From NCBI GenBank assembly GCA_023266155.1, contig JAHFRS010000012.1:1-8475 (forward strand): a stretch of DNA of 8,475 nucleotides. Direction: 5' to 3'. The notes beneath the pieces are model-generated. The model made no database searches. It had not been told where the DNA came from and saw only the letters and a program-made list of their open reading frames with translations. A program made the translations under genes and the position numbers. Origin of the DNA: an archaeon. Its GTDB lineage: Archaea; Nanobdellota; Nanobdellia; Woesearchaeales; GW2011-AR9. This document shows positions 1 through 5,195 of the stretch, one piece after another (within the stretch, counting starts at the first letter, position 1; every line of letters starts with the position of its first letter).

Positions 1-70
1 CATGCTTATTTCGGGGATGTTGATAATGATCTAAAATATTTTCTTTATATAATTCCTGTTCTTCGGTTAA
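1..70 (-). CDS. sufU: SufU/IscU-like Fe-S scaffold protein, N-terminal fragment (start unresolved, runs off window)
   Basis: Reading the minus strand from about base 70 to the window edge gives LTEEQELYKENILDHYQH followed by PRNKH. The LY-x-E-x-ILDHY-x-x-PRN pattern is the conserved opening of SufU/IscU/NifU-N scaffold proteins, on which [Fe-S] clusters are built with sulfur from SufS. Only about 23 codons are visible; the cluster-binding cysteines would lie beyond the edge. The frame overlaps the last base of the sufS stop (67-69) and is -1 relative to sufS. Followed upstream through the end of sufS it contains no ATG, GTG or TTG. It may therefore start at a rare codon (ATT at 83-85), be reached by frameshifting, or have been separated from sufS by a one-base error. 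The family call is fairly secure; the start is not. Confidence 0.72.
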
Positions 71-1308
71 GGGAACATAGACAATTCTAAAGGGTTGATT
101 GCTTTTGCAGGCGAAGTCATTGTTACCAATGATTTTAAGAATAAATCTATTTCTTCTGTGGTGTTATAAAAATAAAATGATACACGAACCGATCCCGGCA
201 CTCCTAATTTTGTATGTAAAGGCATCGCGCAATGATGGCCTCCACGAACGCAAATGGTCTGTTTGTCTAATAATTCACTGACGTCGTGAGGATGAATTCC
301 CTGAATGTCAAATGAAAATACTGCTCCGCGTTGTTCTGAAGTAGCAGGGCCCAGAAGTTTAATGTTAGGAAGAGTAGATAATTTTTGTAAAAAGTATTGG
401 GTTAATTCTTGTTCATACTGTTGGATATTTTCCATGCCGATGGATTGCACGTATTCTATCGCGGCGGTTAATCCGACTGCTCCGGCAATATTTGGTGTTC
501 CTGCTTCAAACTTCCAGGGCAGATCATTCCAGGTAGAGTTAATGAACGTGACTTCTTTGATCATCCCGCCGCCGTAGAGCAAAGGATCAAGGGTTTCAAG
601 CAATTCTTTTTTTCCGTACAGTACGCCGATGCCGGTTGGACCGCATACTTTGTGCCCGGAGAAAGCCAGAAAATCACAGTTGAGTTCTTTTACATTAATG
701 GGCAGATGAGGAACGGATTGCGCTGCGTCAACAATCATCACTGCGCCAACGGTATGAGCTAATTCTGCTAACTCTTGAATGGGATTAATGGTTCCAAGCA
801 CATTGGAAACGTGCGTAACAGAGACTATTTTTGTTTTGGAAGAGATTAATTCACGTGCTTTGGTCATATTTAATCGAAAATCAGGCGTGATAGGAATAAA
901 TTTGAGTACTGCTCCTTTTTTGTTTGCTATTTGCTGCCAGGGAACAAGGTTAGCATGATGTTCCATTTCCGTCAGTACAATTTCATCTCCGGCGTGTAAT
1001 TTCTTTCCTAATGAATACGCCAGCAAATTCAGGCTTTCGGTTGTGCCTTTGGTGAAGATAATCTCTTCAAATTGTGCGCCGATAAAGTTTGCCACCACTT
1101 CGTGTGCTTTCTCATAGGCCATGGTTGACTTTAACGATAAATTGTAGATGCCACGATGGACATTGGCGTTTTCTTCTTCATAAAATTTCGTAGTAGCTGT
1201 GATGACGGAGATTGGTTTTTGCGTGGTGGAAGCGTTGTCGAAGTAGATGATGTTCTTAAGAATAGGGAAATCGTTTCCCGAGTTCAATATTTTTTTGCTG
1301 AGGTTCAT
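67..1308 (-). CDS. sufS: SufS cysteine desulfurase (PLP-dependent, class V aminotransferase fold)
   Basis: 413 residues from the chosen start, close to the usual SufS length of about 406-415. It removes sulfur from L-cysteine, giving alanine and an enzyme persulfide that feeds Fe-S assembly. Visible landmarks: IYFDNASTTQKP (21-32), EMEHHANLVPWQ (114-125), the PLP-contacting VDAAQS (193-198), Schiff-base Lys220 in FSGHKVCGPTG, and persulfide Cys360 in RGGHHCAMPLHTK, the type II (SufS) signature. An ATG 20 codons further upstream is in frame, but the start at 1308 is preferred because family homology begins there and it sits one base after the stop of the preceding gene (TAA-A-ATG). No Shine-Dalgarno is seen, so translation probably depends on reinitiation. 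The C-terminal tail beyond residue about 395 (TMTSPAKAINPLELSMFP) looks longer than usual and leads out of frame into the sufU-like sequence. Confidence 0.95.
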   Translation of the reverse strand: MNLSKKILNSGNDFPILKNIIYFDNASTTQKPISVITATTKFYEEENANVHRGIYNLSLKSTMAYEKAHEVVANFIGAQFEEIIFTKGTTESLNLLAYSLGKKLHAGDEIVLTEMEHHANLVPWQQIANKKGAVLKFIPITPDFRLNMTKARELISSKTKIVSVTHVSNVLGTINPIQELAELAHTVGAVMIVDAAQSVPHLPINVKELNCDFLAFSGHKVCGPTGIGVLYGKKELLETLDPLLYGGGMIKEVTFINSTWNDLPWKFEAGTPNIAGAVGLTAAIEYVQSIGMENIQQYEQELTQYFLQKLSTLPNIKLLGPATSEQRGAVFSFDIQGIHPHDVSELLDKQTICVRGGHHCAMPLHTKLGVPGSVRVSFYFYNTTEEIDLFLKSLVTMTSPAKAINPLELSMFP

Positions 1309-1309
1309 T

Positions 1310-1684
1310 TTAAGTAGGTAAATGTTTGAAAGCGAAATAAAAGGATGTTGCCCCAAAGGCTGCACCAATTAATCCTGCAATCCTAGCGCTATTTAATTTC
1401 GTCTCTTCAATCACGGGTACAAAAATGAGAGCAGTAAATGCACCATAAATTATATTTAACCCATATTGGGTGTTGTTTACTCTTTCAACAGCAACTACTG
1501 CTGCTGCCGGAACTGAGCCTAAAACAAAAGTGCAAAGTGGAAGTGCCGCAAGATAAAATTTATCTTTACGTGAATATTTTTCAGGAAGATGATTTTTGTG
1601 AGATGACTTTTCTTGAGGTGATATTACTTCTCCCACTACGTCATCCAAGCTTCCTTGTCTATTTTTATCTAGTGTGTAATTCAT
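1310..1684 (-). CDS. Small three-helix membrane protein A, unknown function, in suf operon
   Basis: 124 residues, no family recognised. A hydrophilic N-terminal segment of about 45 residues carries the motif SLDDVVGEV (12-20). Three hydrophobic stretches likely to span the membrane follow at about 46-67, 73-91 and 101-119, with small residues (GLIGAAFGA) in the last. Its architecture and the SLD-D/E-VVGE motif match the next gene upstream, so the two are probably tandem duplicates that have diverged. GGATGAT lies about 6 bases before the ATG and is a good ribosome binding site, and the stop of the upstream gene ends one base before the ATG (TAA-C-ATG). The position between sufB and sufS suggests co-expression with Fe-S assembly, but no residue seen here points to metal or sulfur chemistry (only one Cys, inside a helix). 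Confidence 0.8.
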   Translation of the reverse strand: MNYTLDKNRQGSLDDVVGEVISPQEKSSHKNHLPEKYSRKDKFYLAALPLCTFVLGSVPAAAVVAVERVNNTQYGLNIIYGAFTALIFVPVIEETKLNSARIAGLIGAAFGATSFYFAFKHLPT

Positions 1685-1685
1685 G

Positions 1686-2054
1686 TTATATCATCCTTTG
1701 TAAGTACATTACAAGTAAGATTCCTAGGGTTGCAGAGCTTGCAGAGATTAAAGCTTCTGTAGATTTCTCACCCGTAGCAACATAAGTACATAGGGCAGTA
1801 GGGAACATTAACCCCCCATAGAATAAATATGGTGAAGTAAAAATATCCGGAGCTTTCAGCGCACTTATCGCCACACCGCCGATTAATCCACCAAGCAAAC
1901 TCGATAAAGCACCTATGACGATTTTAGGGATCTTTTGGGAAGGAGATTTATGCTCTGTTTTTTTGGTTATAAAATTATTTTCATTGGCATGAAGTTCTCC
2001 CACTACCTCATCCAAACTCTCTCGTTCATAGTTTCCTTTCAGTGTATCATCCAT
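1686..2054 (-). CDS. Small three-helix membrane protein B, paralogue of the adjacent gene, unknown function
   Basis: 122 residues from the ATG at 2054. The frame stays open for 39 more codons upstream, but that stretch lies inside the hairpin-rich intergenic element. A GGAG five bases before 2054 supports the shorter start, and the shorter protein begins MDDTLKGNYERESLDEVVGE, resembling MNYTLDKNRQGSLDDVVGE of its neighbour. A charged N-terminal region (1-43) is followed by three hydrophobic segments at about 44-65 (glycine-rich, LLGGLIGGVAISAL), 74-93 and 100-118. No recognised domain. It overlaps nothing and ends one base before the neighbour's ATG. The pair might form a small membrane complex; that is inference from pairing and shape only. 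Confidence 0.78.
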   Translation of the reverse strand: MDDTLKGNYERESLDEVVGELHANENNFITKKTEHKSPSQKIPKIVIGALSSLLGGLIGGVAISALKAPDIFTSPYLFYGGLMFPTALCTYVATGEKSTEALISASSATLGILLVMYLQRMI

Positions 2055-2078
2055 TTCTTCTCCAAAACACCTAACCCT

Positions 2079-2270
2079 TTGTTTGTTTAGCACCTTCGAA
2101 ATCATTGCTGATGTTATCGTTGGAGCTACGTCCCCGTAGGGGGCAACCCCCCGTAACGCTCTTGATGTCACTTCGCATAATTTCGACCTGATGGTGCAAG
2201 AAATGAAGCAACGACTTCATTTCTGCACAGAAATACGATAGTTTTCGTATTTCTTGTGCTAAACAAACAA
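2079..2270. repeat. Inverted-repeat element (perfect 15-bp ends) filling the sufB/membrane-protein intergenic space
   Basis: The ends TTGTTTGTTTAGCAC (2079-2093) and its exact reverse complement (2256-2270) enclose about 160 bp. Inside are a second inverted pair TCGAAAT (2096-2102) / ATTTCGA (2180-2186), a G5-CAA-C5 hairpin (2139-2151) with a flanking TACG/CGTA pair, and two tandem hexaloop hairpins at the right side. The element begins three bases after the sufB stop and ends 24 bases before the next start, so almost the whole intergenic gap is self-complementary. It could be a MITE-like insertion or an RNA element shaping processing or stability of the suf transcript. No transposase or target-site duplication is evident. 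Confidence 0.75.
2194..2259. repeat. Two tandem GTGC-flanked hexaloop hairpins (array 1)
   Basis: On the plus strand hairpin 1 has arms GAAATGAAG (2200-2208) and CTTCATTTC (2215-2223) around loop CAACGA, extended by GTGCA (2194-2198) and TGCAC (2224-2228) across one bulged A. Hairpin 2 has arms GAAATACGA (2230-2238) and TCGTATTTC (2245-2253) around loop TAGTTT, extended by GCAC (2225-2228) and GTGC (2256-2259) across one bulged T. The two extensions share 2225-2228, so only one can form fully at a time. The same unit design recurs four times at 6707-6826. Confidence 0.85.
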
Positions 2271-2272
2271 TC

Positions 2273-3679
2273 CTAAAACCCGTTGACTTCCATCTCAATC
2301 AATTTGTTTAACTCTACCGCATACTCAAGCGGTAGCTGCCTGATAATCGGCTGAATAAACCCCGAGACGATCATTCTTACCGCATCCTCTTCACTCAAGC
2401 CTCTGCTTTGTAGATAAAATATGGTTTCTTCGTTAATCTTTCCCACTCTCGCTTCGTGCGCAGCATCGACATCATGATTATCAATCTTCAGATGGGGATA
2501 GGTATTGGAAATTGATTTCTCGTCTAAGATCAGAGCATCGCACACCACACTAGTTTTTGAACCTCTGGCATTAGGCATGATTTTGACTAATCCCCGATAG
2601 CTGGATACTCCACCATTCTTGCTGATGCTTTTGGAGTGAATTGTTGAGCTAGTATTGGGAGCCACATGAATAGCTTTGGCACCGACATCCTGATGCTGTC
2701 CTGCTCCAGCAAAGGCAATTCCTAAACTGTCAGATTTGGCACCTGCTCCGCGAAGAATGGAACAAGGATAGAGCATGGACACTTTACTACCCATATTGCC
2801 AGAGACCCAGACCATAGTGGCATCTTTATCAACGAGAGCTCTTTTAGTGTTTAAATTATAGACATTTTTACTCCAGTTTTCGATGCTGGAATAATGCATC
2901 TTCGCGCCTTCTTTGACGAAAATCTCAACTGCTCCCGCGTGAATGGAATTGGTAGAATAACGCGGTGAACTGCACCCTTCAATGTAATGTAATTCTGCGC
3001 CTTCATCCACAATAATCAGAGTATGCTCGAACTGTCCGCCTGATTGTTCATTCATCCTGAAATATGCTTGCAAAGGTAATTCCACTTTCACCTTTTTAGG
3101 CACATAGATGAACGTCCCCCCACTCCACACTGCCGCATGTAGCATAATGAATTTATGGTCGTTGATGGGGATACAGCTGCTCATGAAATGTTGTTTTACC
3201 AACTCCGGATATTTGTGCACGGCAACATCCATATTCTCAAAAATAACGCCTTGATCCTGTAAAGATTTGAGAAGGTTGTGGTACACTACCCCGCCATCAT
3301 ATTGTGCTCCAACACCTGCTAATGCTTTCTTTTCAGCTTCCGGAATTCCTAATCGGTCAAAGGTTCTGCGAATTTCTGCCGGAACATCCTCCCACGACGT
3401 GCTTTCTGTGGCATTCGGATCAACAAAATACGTGATGGCATTAAAATCAATATCTTTTAAACTTGGTCCCCAGTCCGGTAATGGTTTTTGGAAAAATAAT
3501 TGCAGCCCTTTCAATCTTTTTTCAAGCATCCAGAGAGGTTCATTCTTGGTTTTAGAGATTAAACGCACGACTTCTTCATTAAGGCCTAAAGGTGCTACGA
3601 GTTTAGCCTGATGAGCATCTGCTTCATCATATAACGTACGTGACGGTTCAAAAGCCAATACTTGTTCGGTTGTTTCCAT
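2273..3679 (-). CDS. sufB: Fe-S cluster assembly protein SufB
   Basis: 468 residues, normal full length for SufB. SufB is the core of the SufBCD/SufBC2D scaffold that receives persulfide sulfur and builds [Fe-S] clusters. Signature stretches: GVGAQYDGGVVYHNL (122-136), HAAVWSGGTFIYVPKKVKVE (181-200), IIVDEGAELHYIEGC (222-236), SIENWSKNVYNLNTKRA (265-281), AFAGAGQHQDVGAKAIH (322-338), and SSYRGLVKI (359-367). Cys380 in VVCDALILDE corresponds to the essential Cys405 of E. coli SufB, and His408-Glu409 in AAHEARVGKI to its His433/Glu434 region. The FAD-binding features of some bacterial SufB proteins cannot be judged here. GAGGATG lies about 7 bases before the ATG, and the ATG overlaps the regulator's stop (TAATG), indicating translational coupling. 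sufC and sufD are absent from this window. Confidence 0.97.
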   Translation of the reverse strand: METTEQVLAFEPSRTLYDEADAHQAKLVAPLGLNEEVVRLISKTKNEPLWMLEKRLKGLQLFFQKPLPDWGPSLKDIDFNAITYFVDPNATESTSWEDVPAEIRRTFDRLGIPEAEKKALAGVGAQYDGGVVYHNLLKSLQDQGVIFENMDVAVHKYPELVKQHFMSSCIPINDHKFIMLHAAVWSGGTFIYVPKKVKVELPLQAYFRMNEQSGGQFEHTLIIVDEGAELHYIEGCSSPRYSTNSIHAGAVEIFVKEGAKMHYSSIENWSKNVYNLNTKRALVDKDATMVWVSGNMGSKVSMLYPCSILRGAGAKSDSLGIAFAGAGQHQDVGAKAIHVAPNTSSTIHSKSISKNGGVSSYRGLVKIMPNARGSKTSVVCDALILDEKSISNTYPHLKIDNHDVDAAHEARVGKINEETIFYLQSRGLSEEDAVRMIVSGFIQPIIRQLPLEYAVELNKLIEMEVNGF

Positions 3680-4071
3680 TAATTACATCCTCGTGCCAAG
3701 AGATGGCAGTTTACAAGTTGCGGCTCGCAATGATCAGGAATAGTGGAGAGTTGTTTATGAATTTGACAGAGCAGACCTGAGGTTCGAATCAAATGAAGCA
3801 AACGCTGAGTTTCACGGACATAGCTTAATTGGTCTTTTACTTTAGTTGCGGAATTCTTGATTTGCTGCACAATTTCCGGGTTGAGCTGCACTTTTTCTCC
3901 CCGTTTTTTACTTTTATATTGGCTGATGGCAGAGGTATTGACACCTAAGATAGCGGCGATATCTTTCTGCTTCATCCCTGCTTCATCCAACGCCAAGGCT
4001 AATTGCCTGCGAAGTGCCGGAATGACGTAAAAGGTCTCCAGTTCTTGGGGTAAGACCAGTTTGTTAACCAT
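3679..4071 (-). CDS. XRE-like HTH transcriptional regulator with Cys-rich C-terminus, probable suf operon regulator
   Basis: 130 residues. The N-terminus LVLPQELETFYVIPALRRQL is typical of a group of archaeal predicted regulators. A helix-turn-helix follows at about 32-56 (QKDIAAILGVNTSAISQYKS), then a helical linker. The C-terminus holds Cys102, Cys115, Cys122 and Cys129 with His105, His114 and His123, a plausible metal or Fe-S site (C-x12-C-x6-C-x6-C). It is the first gene of the suf operon and overlaps sufB by one base, so autoregulation by cluster or iron status is a reasonable inference, though not proved. No Shine-Dalgarno precedes the ATG, and a TATA box lies about 25 bp upstream, so the transcript is probably leaderless. 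ThiN-type or other effector domains are not present. Confidence 0.82.
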   Translation of the reverse strand: MVNKLVLPQELETFYVIPALRRQLALALDEAGMKQKDIAAILGVNTSAISQYKSKKRGEKVQLNPEIVQQIKNSATKVKDQLSYVRETQRLLHLIRTSGLLCQIHKQLSTIPDHCEPQLVNCHLLARGCN

Positions 4072-4091
4072 AGTTAATTTTATGAGCTAGT

Positions 4092-4100
4092 TTATATAAA
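4092..4100 (-). promoter_or_regulatory. TATA box of the suf operon (leaderless start)
   Basis: TTTATATAA on the minus strand is centred about 25 bp before the regulator's ATG at 4071, which places transcription initiation at or within a base or two of the start codon. No ribosome binding site is seen, which fits leaderless initiation. Confidence 0.65.
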
Positions 4101-4107
4101 TGTTGTG

Positions 4108-4124
4108 GTATTATTAAAGTATTA
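4108..4124. promoter_or_regulatory. Paired GTATTA direct repeats, possible operator upstream of suf promoter
   Basis: GTATTA occurs at 4108-4113 and again at 4119-4124, exactly 11 bp apart (one helical turn), just upstream of the suf TATA box. Such spacing suits a dimeric HTH protein binding one face of the helix, so the adjacent regulator is a candidate ligand. Six-base AT-rich repeats can arise by chance. Confidence 0.25.
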
Positions 4125-4125
4125 C

Positions 4126-4210
4126 TGTAAAATGGTAAATGTTATATCTGAATTCTGCTCGGCTCACCGGTTTTAGCCTCGCCAGCTTTCCACCTACAAG
4201 AGGCAAAAAC
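4126..4210. other. GC-rich intergenic island between divergent genes
   Basis: Within otherwise AT-rich intergenic DNA, 4155-4205 is GC-rich and offers two competing pairings: GGCT (4161-4164) with AGCC (4175-4178), and GCCTC (4176-4180) with GAGGC (4200-4204). A TATA-like TTATAT at 4142-4147 lies about 20 bp before it. It contains no ORF. It might be a small RNA or a regulatory leader, but nothing identifies it. Confidence 0.25.
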
Positions 4211-4251
4211 CTTTTTATACTCAGAAATTTTCCTTCTTCATAAGAGGTGAT
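4211..4251 (+). promoter_or_regulatory. TATA box and strong Shine-Dalgarno for the four-helix membrane protein gene
   Basis: CTTTTTATAC at 4211-4220 is a TATA-like element preceded by a purine run (AAAAAC). AGGTGAT at 4245-4251, five bases before the ATG at 4257, matches the archaeal anti-Shine-Dalgarno well. A leader of roughly 15 bases is expected. Confidence 0.6.
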
Positions 4252-4256
4252 AGATA

Positions 4257-4619
4257 ATGGCAAAAGCAAAAGGAGTTTCCAGATTTAACCGTATCGGAGC
4301 GTGGGCCTTTGCGATTGGCGTGATTCTCGCCGTCGTATTAGGGTTAGGGTTTAACGGGCCCTATCAGGAGAACTTATTGTTAGTGCTGTTCCTGCTCGGA
4401 GTAGTGGTCGGAATTCTGAACGTGAATGTGAAAGAAGTAATGCCTTTTCTGACCAGCGGGACGGTGTTGGCACTCGTTTCCTTCTTAGGTCTCCAGGTGG
4501 GTATCTTTCAAGGGTTGAGCGTTCTTGTCGGCAGTGTGTTAAGAGGGCTGTTGACCTTGTTTGTGCCGGCAACGCTGGTGGTCGCCTTAAAAACGATGTT
4601 TATGCTGGCCAAGAATTAA
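4257..4619 (+). CDS. Small four-helix integral membrane protein, unknown function
   Basis: 120 residues. After a basic N-terminus (MAKAKGVSRFNR), hydrophobic segments at about 13-31, 38-55, 63-83 and 88-117 account for nearly the whole protein, indicating four membrane helices with very short loops. There is no cysteine, no charged residue pattern suggesting a transporter, and no domain I recognise. The basic N-terminal end suggests a cytoplasmic N-terminus. It has its own promoter, strong ribosome binding site and T-rich terminator, so it is monocistronic. Its GC content is visibly higher than that of the flanking HicB-like gene, which may mean strong expression or simply a membrane-protein codon bias. 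Confidence 0.85.
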   Translation: MAKAKGVSRFNRIGAWAFAIGVILAVVLGLGFNGPYQENLLLVLFLLGVVVGILNVNVKEVMPFLTSGTVLALVSFLGLQVGIFQGLSVLVGSVLRGLLTLFVPATLVVALKTMFMLAKN

Positions 4620-4623
4620 AGGC

Positions 4624-4648
4624 TTTTTCTTTGTTTTTATTTTTTTTG
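4624..4648 (+). terminator. T-rich archaeal terminator
   Basis: Immediately after the stop of the membrane protein gene there are three T-runs (5, 5 and 9 bases) within 25 bp and no preceding hairpin, as is usual for archaeal intrinsic termination. Confidence 0.65.
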
Positions 4649-4652
4649 GTAA

Positions 4653-4664
4653 TCTTTAAATAGA
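4653..4664 (+). promoter_or_regulatory. TATA box of HicB-like gene (leaderless GTG start)
   Basis: TCTTTAAATAGA contains a TTTAAATA TATA box whose position, about 25 bp before the GTG at 4685, predicts initiation at the start codon. There is no Shine-Dalgarno before the GTG. Confidence 0.5.
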
Positions 4665-4684
4665 TATATCCATTATACCAAATA

Positions 4685-4978
4685 GTGGAACCAATTATAG
4701 TTACAGTTTTAATTGATCATGCACCAAACATACCCCTAGAATTTTTAGGATTTACAAACTACAAATTATATGGCCAAGGTAACTTAGAAACTGTAAAAGA
4801 ATCTGTCGAAAGTGTTATTGTAGATTATTTAGATTATTTTTCTCACCGGGGCTTTCCACTGCCCGAACCAAAACCAGGCTTTTTGGCAGAAGGATTCCTA
4901 TTTGAAGAAAGAGTTGAACGCCGCTATGAAGGATTGCCACTATTGATATTTGAGTACTATCGCAGATCCCAAAATTAA
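4685..4978 (+). CDS. HicB-like (UPF0150-type) small protein, standalone
   Basis: 97 residues starting at GTG. The stretch LGFTNYKLYGQGNLETVKES (21-40), followed by VESVIVDYLDYFSHRGFPLP (41-60) and EP, resembles the HicB/UPF0150 core: a short strand entering a G-x-G-x-x turn, then a long helix and an 'LPEP' end. In HicB antitoxins this half-RNase-H-like domain binds the HicA toxin. The C-terminal part (65-97, EGFLFEERVERRYEGLPLLI then FEYYRR) has no DNA-binding domain I can recognise. No hicA-like gene (about 60-80 residues with a catalytic His) is adjacent on either side, so it may be an orphan or act in another role. The gene is clearly more AT-rich than its neighbours. The family call is tentative. 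Confidence 0.6.
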   Translation: MEPIIVTVLIDHAPNIPLEFLGFTNYKLYGQGNLETVKESVESVIVDYLDYFSHRGFPLPEPKPGFLAEGFLFEERVERRYEGLPLLIFEYYRRSQN

Positions 4979-4984
4979 GAAAAG

Positions 4985-4996
4985 CTTTATTAATAA
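4985..4996 (+). promoter_or_regulatory. TATA box of tRNA-Gly gene
   Basis: CTTTATTAATAA lies about 27 bp before the first base of tRNA-Gly, the distance expected for an archaeal TATA box. Confidence 0.5.
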
Positions 4997-5054
4997 TCTT
5001 CGTTCTGCAAGGGGTATGCGGTAGTCGTATAGTGGTCAGTATGCGGCCTTGCCA

Positions 5055-5069
5055 GGCAGGATCGCAATC
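5055..5069 (+). other. tRNA-Gly intron 1 (15 nt, canonical site 37/38)
   Basis: The helix TTGC (5049-5052) / GCAA (5064-5067) is perfect, with bulges CA|G (5053-5055) and TC|A (5068-5070). The inner side is an 8-base loop with no further stem, the relaxed bulge-helix-loop form. At 15 nt it is close to the lower size limit for archaeal tRNA introns. Confidence 0.85.
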
Positions 5070-5090
5070 AGGCTGCGACCGGGGTTCGAC

Positions 5091-5157
5091 TGCCAGTATC
5101 CTAGGCGAGATAGGCGGGCGTAAAGCCCACCGCGATGAATAGGCTGCTGCGCGAAAG
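5091..5157 (+). other. tRNA-Gly intron 2 (67 nt, T-loop site 59/60)
   Basis: The helix TTCG (5085-5088) / CGAA (5152-5155) is perfect, with bulges AC|T (5089-5091) and AG|T (5156-5158). The intron folds by AGTATCCTA (5095-5103) with TAGGCTGCT (5140-5148), one mismatch and one G-U, topped by GGGC/GCCC around GTAAA (5115-5127 region). No C/D box pair or reading frame is seen in it. Confidence 0.85.
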
Positions 5158-5171
5158 TCCCCGCTACCGCA

Positions 5172-5180
5172 TTTTTTATT
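5172..5180 (+). terminator. T-run after tRNA-Gly
   Basis: Six T residues, A, then two T directly after the discriminator base. Termination here would have to be incomplete if the downstream reductase is co-transcribed. Confidence 0.55.
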
Positions 5181-5195
5181 CAAAAGAGGTTATTT

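Larger units (their letters stand above)
5018..5171 (+). tRNA. tRNA-Gly(GCC) with two introns
   Basis: Acceptor GCGGTAG (5018-5024) pairs with CTACCGC (5164-5170), discriminator A5171, no encoded CCA. D-arm: GTAT, AGTGGTCA, GTAT (5027-5042). The anticodon stem CGGCC (5044-5048) / GGCTG (5071-5075) and T-stem CGGGG (5080-5084) / CCCCG (5159-5163) close only after insertions are removed. Removing 5055-5069 leaves loop TTGCCAA with anticodon GCC (5051-5053). Removing 5091-5157 leaves T-loop TTCGACT. The remaining 72 bases form a standard tRNA-Gly. Both junctions show the archaeal splicing endonuclease motif: a four-base-pair helix flanked by three-base bulges. The T6 run follows at once. The RibD-C/DHFR-like gene starts 24 bases downstream on the same strand. 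Confidence 0.93.

Noticed and set aside
99..577. Plus-strand frames inside sufS
   Set aside because: They are antisense to a full-length SufS with all catalytic residues intact.
1686..2171. Longer start for membrane protein B at 2171
   Set aside because: The extra 39 residues come from the hairpin element and have no counterpart in the paralogue; the ATG at 2054 has a good ribosome binding site.
2071..2298. Minus-strand frame of 75 codons across the inverted-repeat element
   Set aside because: It overlaps the sufB end and the hairpins, has no ribosome binding site, and its sequence is dictated by the palindromes.
5091..5157. Guide RNA inside the tRNA-Gly T-loop intron
   Set aside because: A GCGATGA resembling a C box is present but no D box (CTGA) follows it within the intron.
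4815..5183. Minus-strand frame of 122 codons
   Set aside because: It lies antisense to the HicB-like gene and the tRNA-Gly gene; both are better supported.
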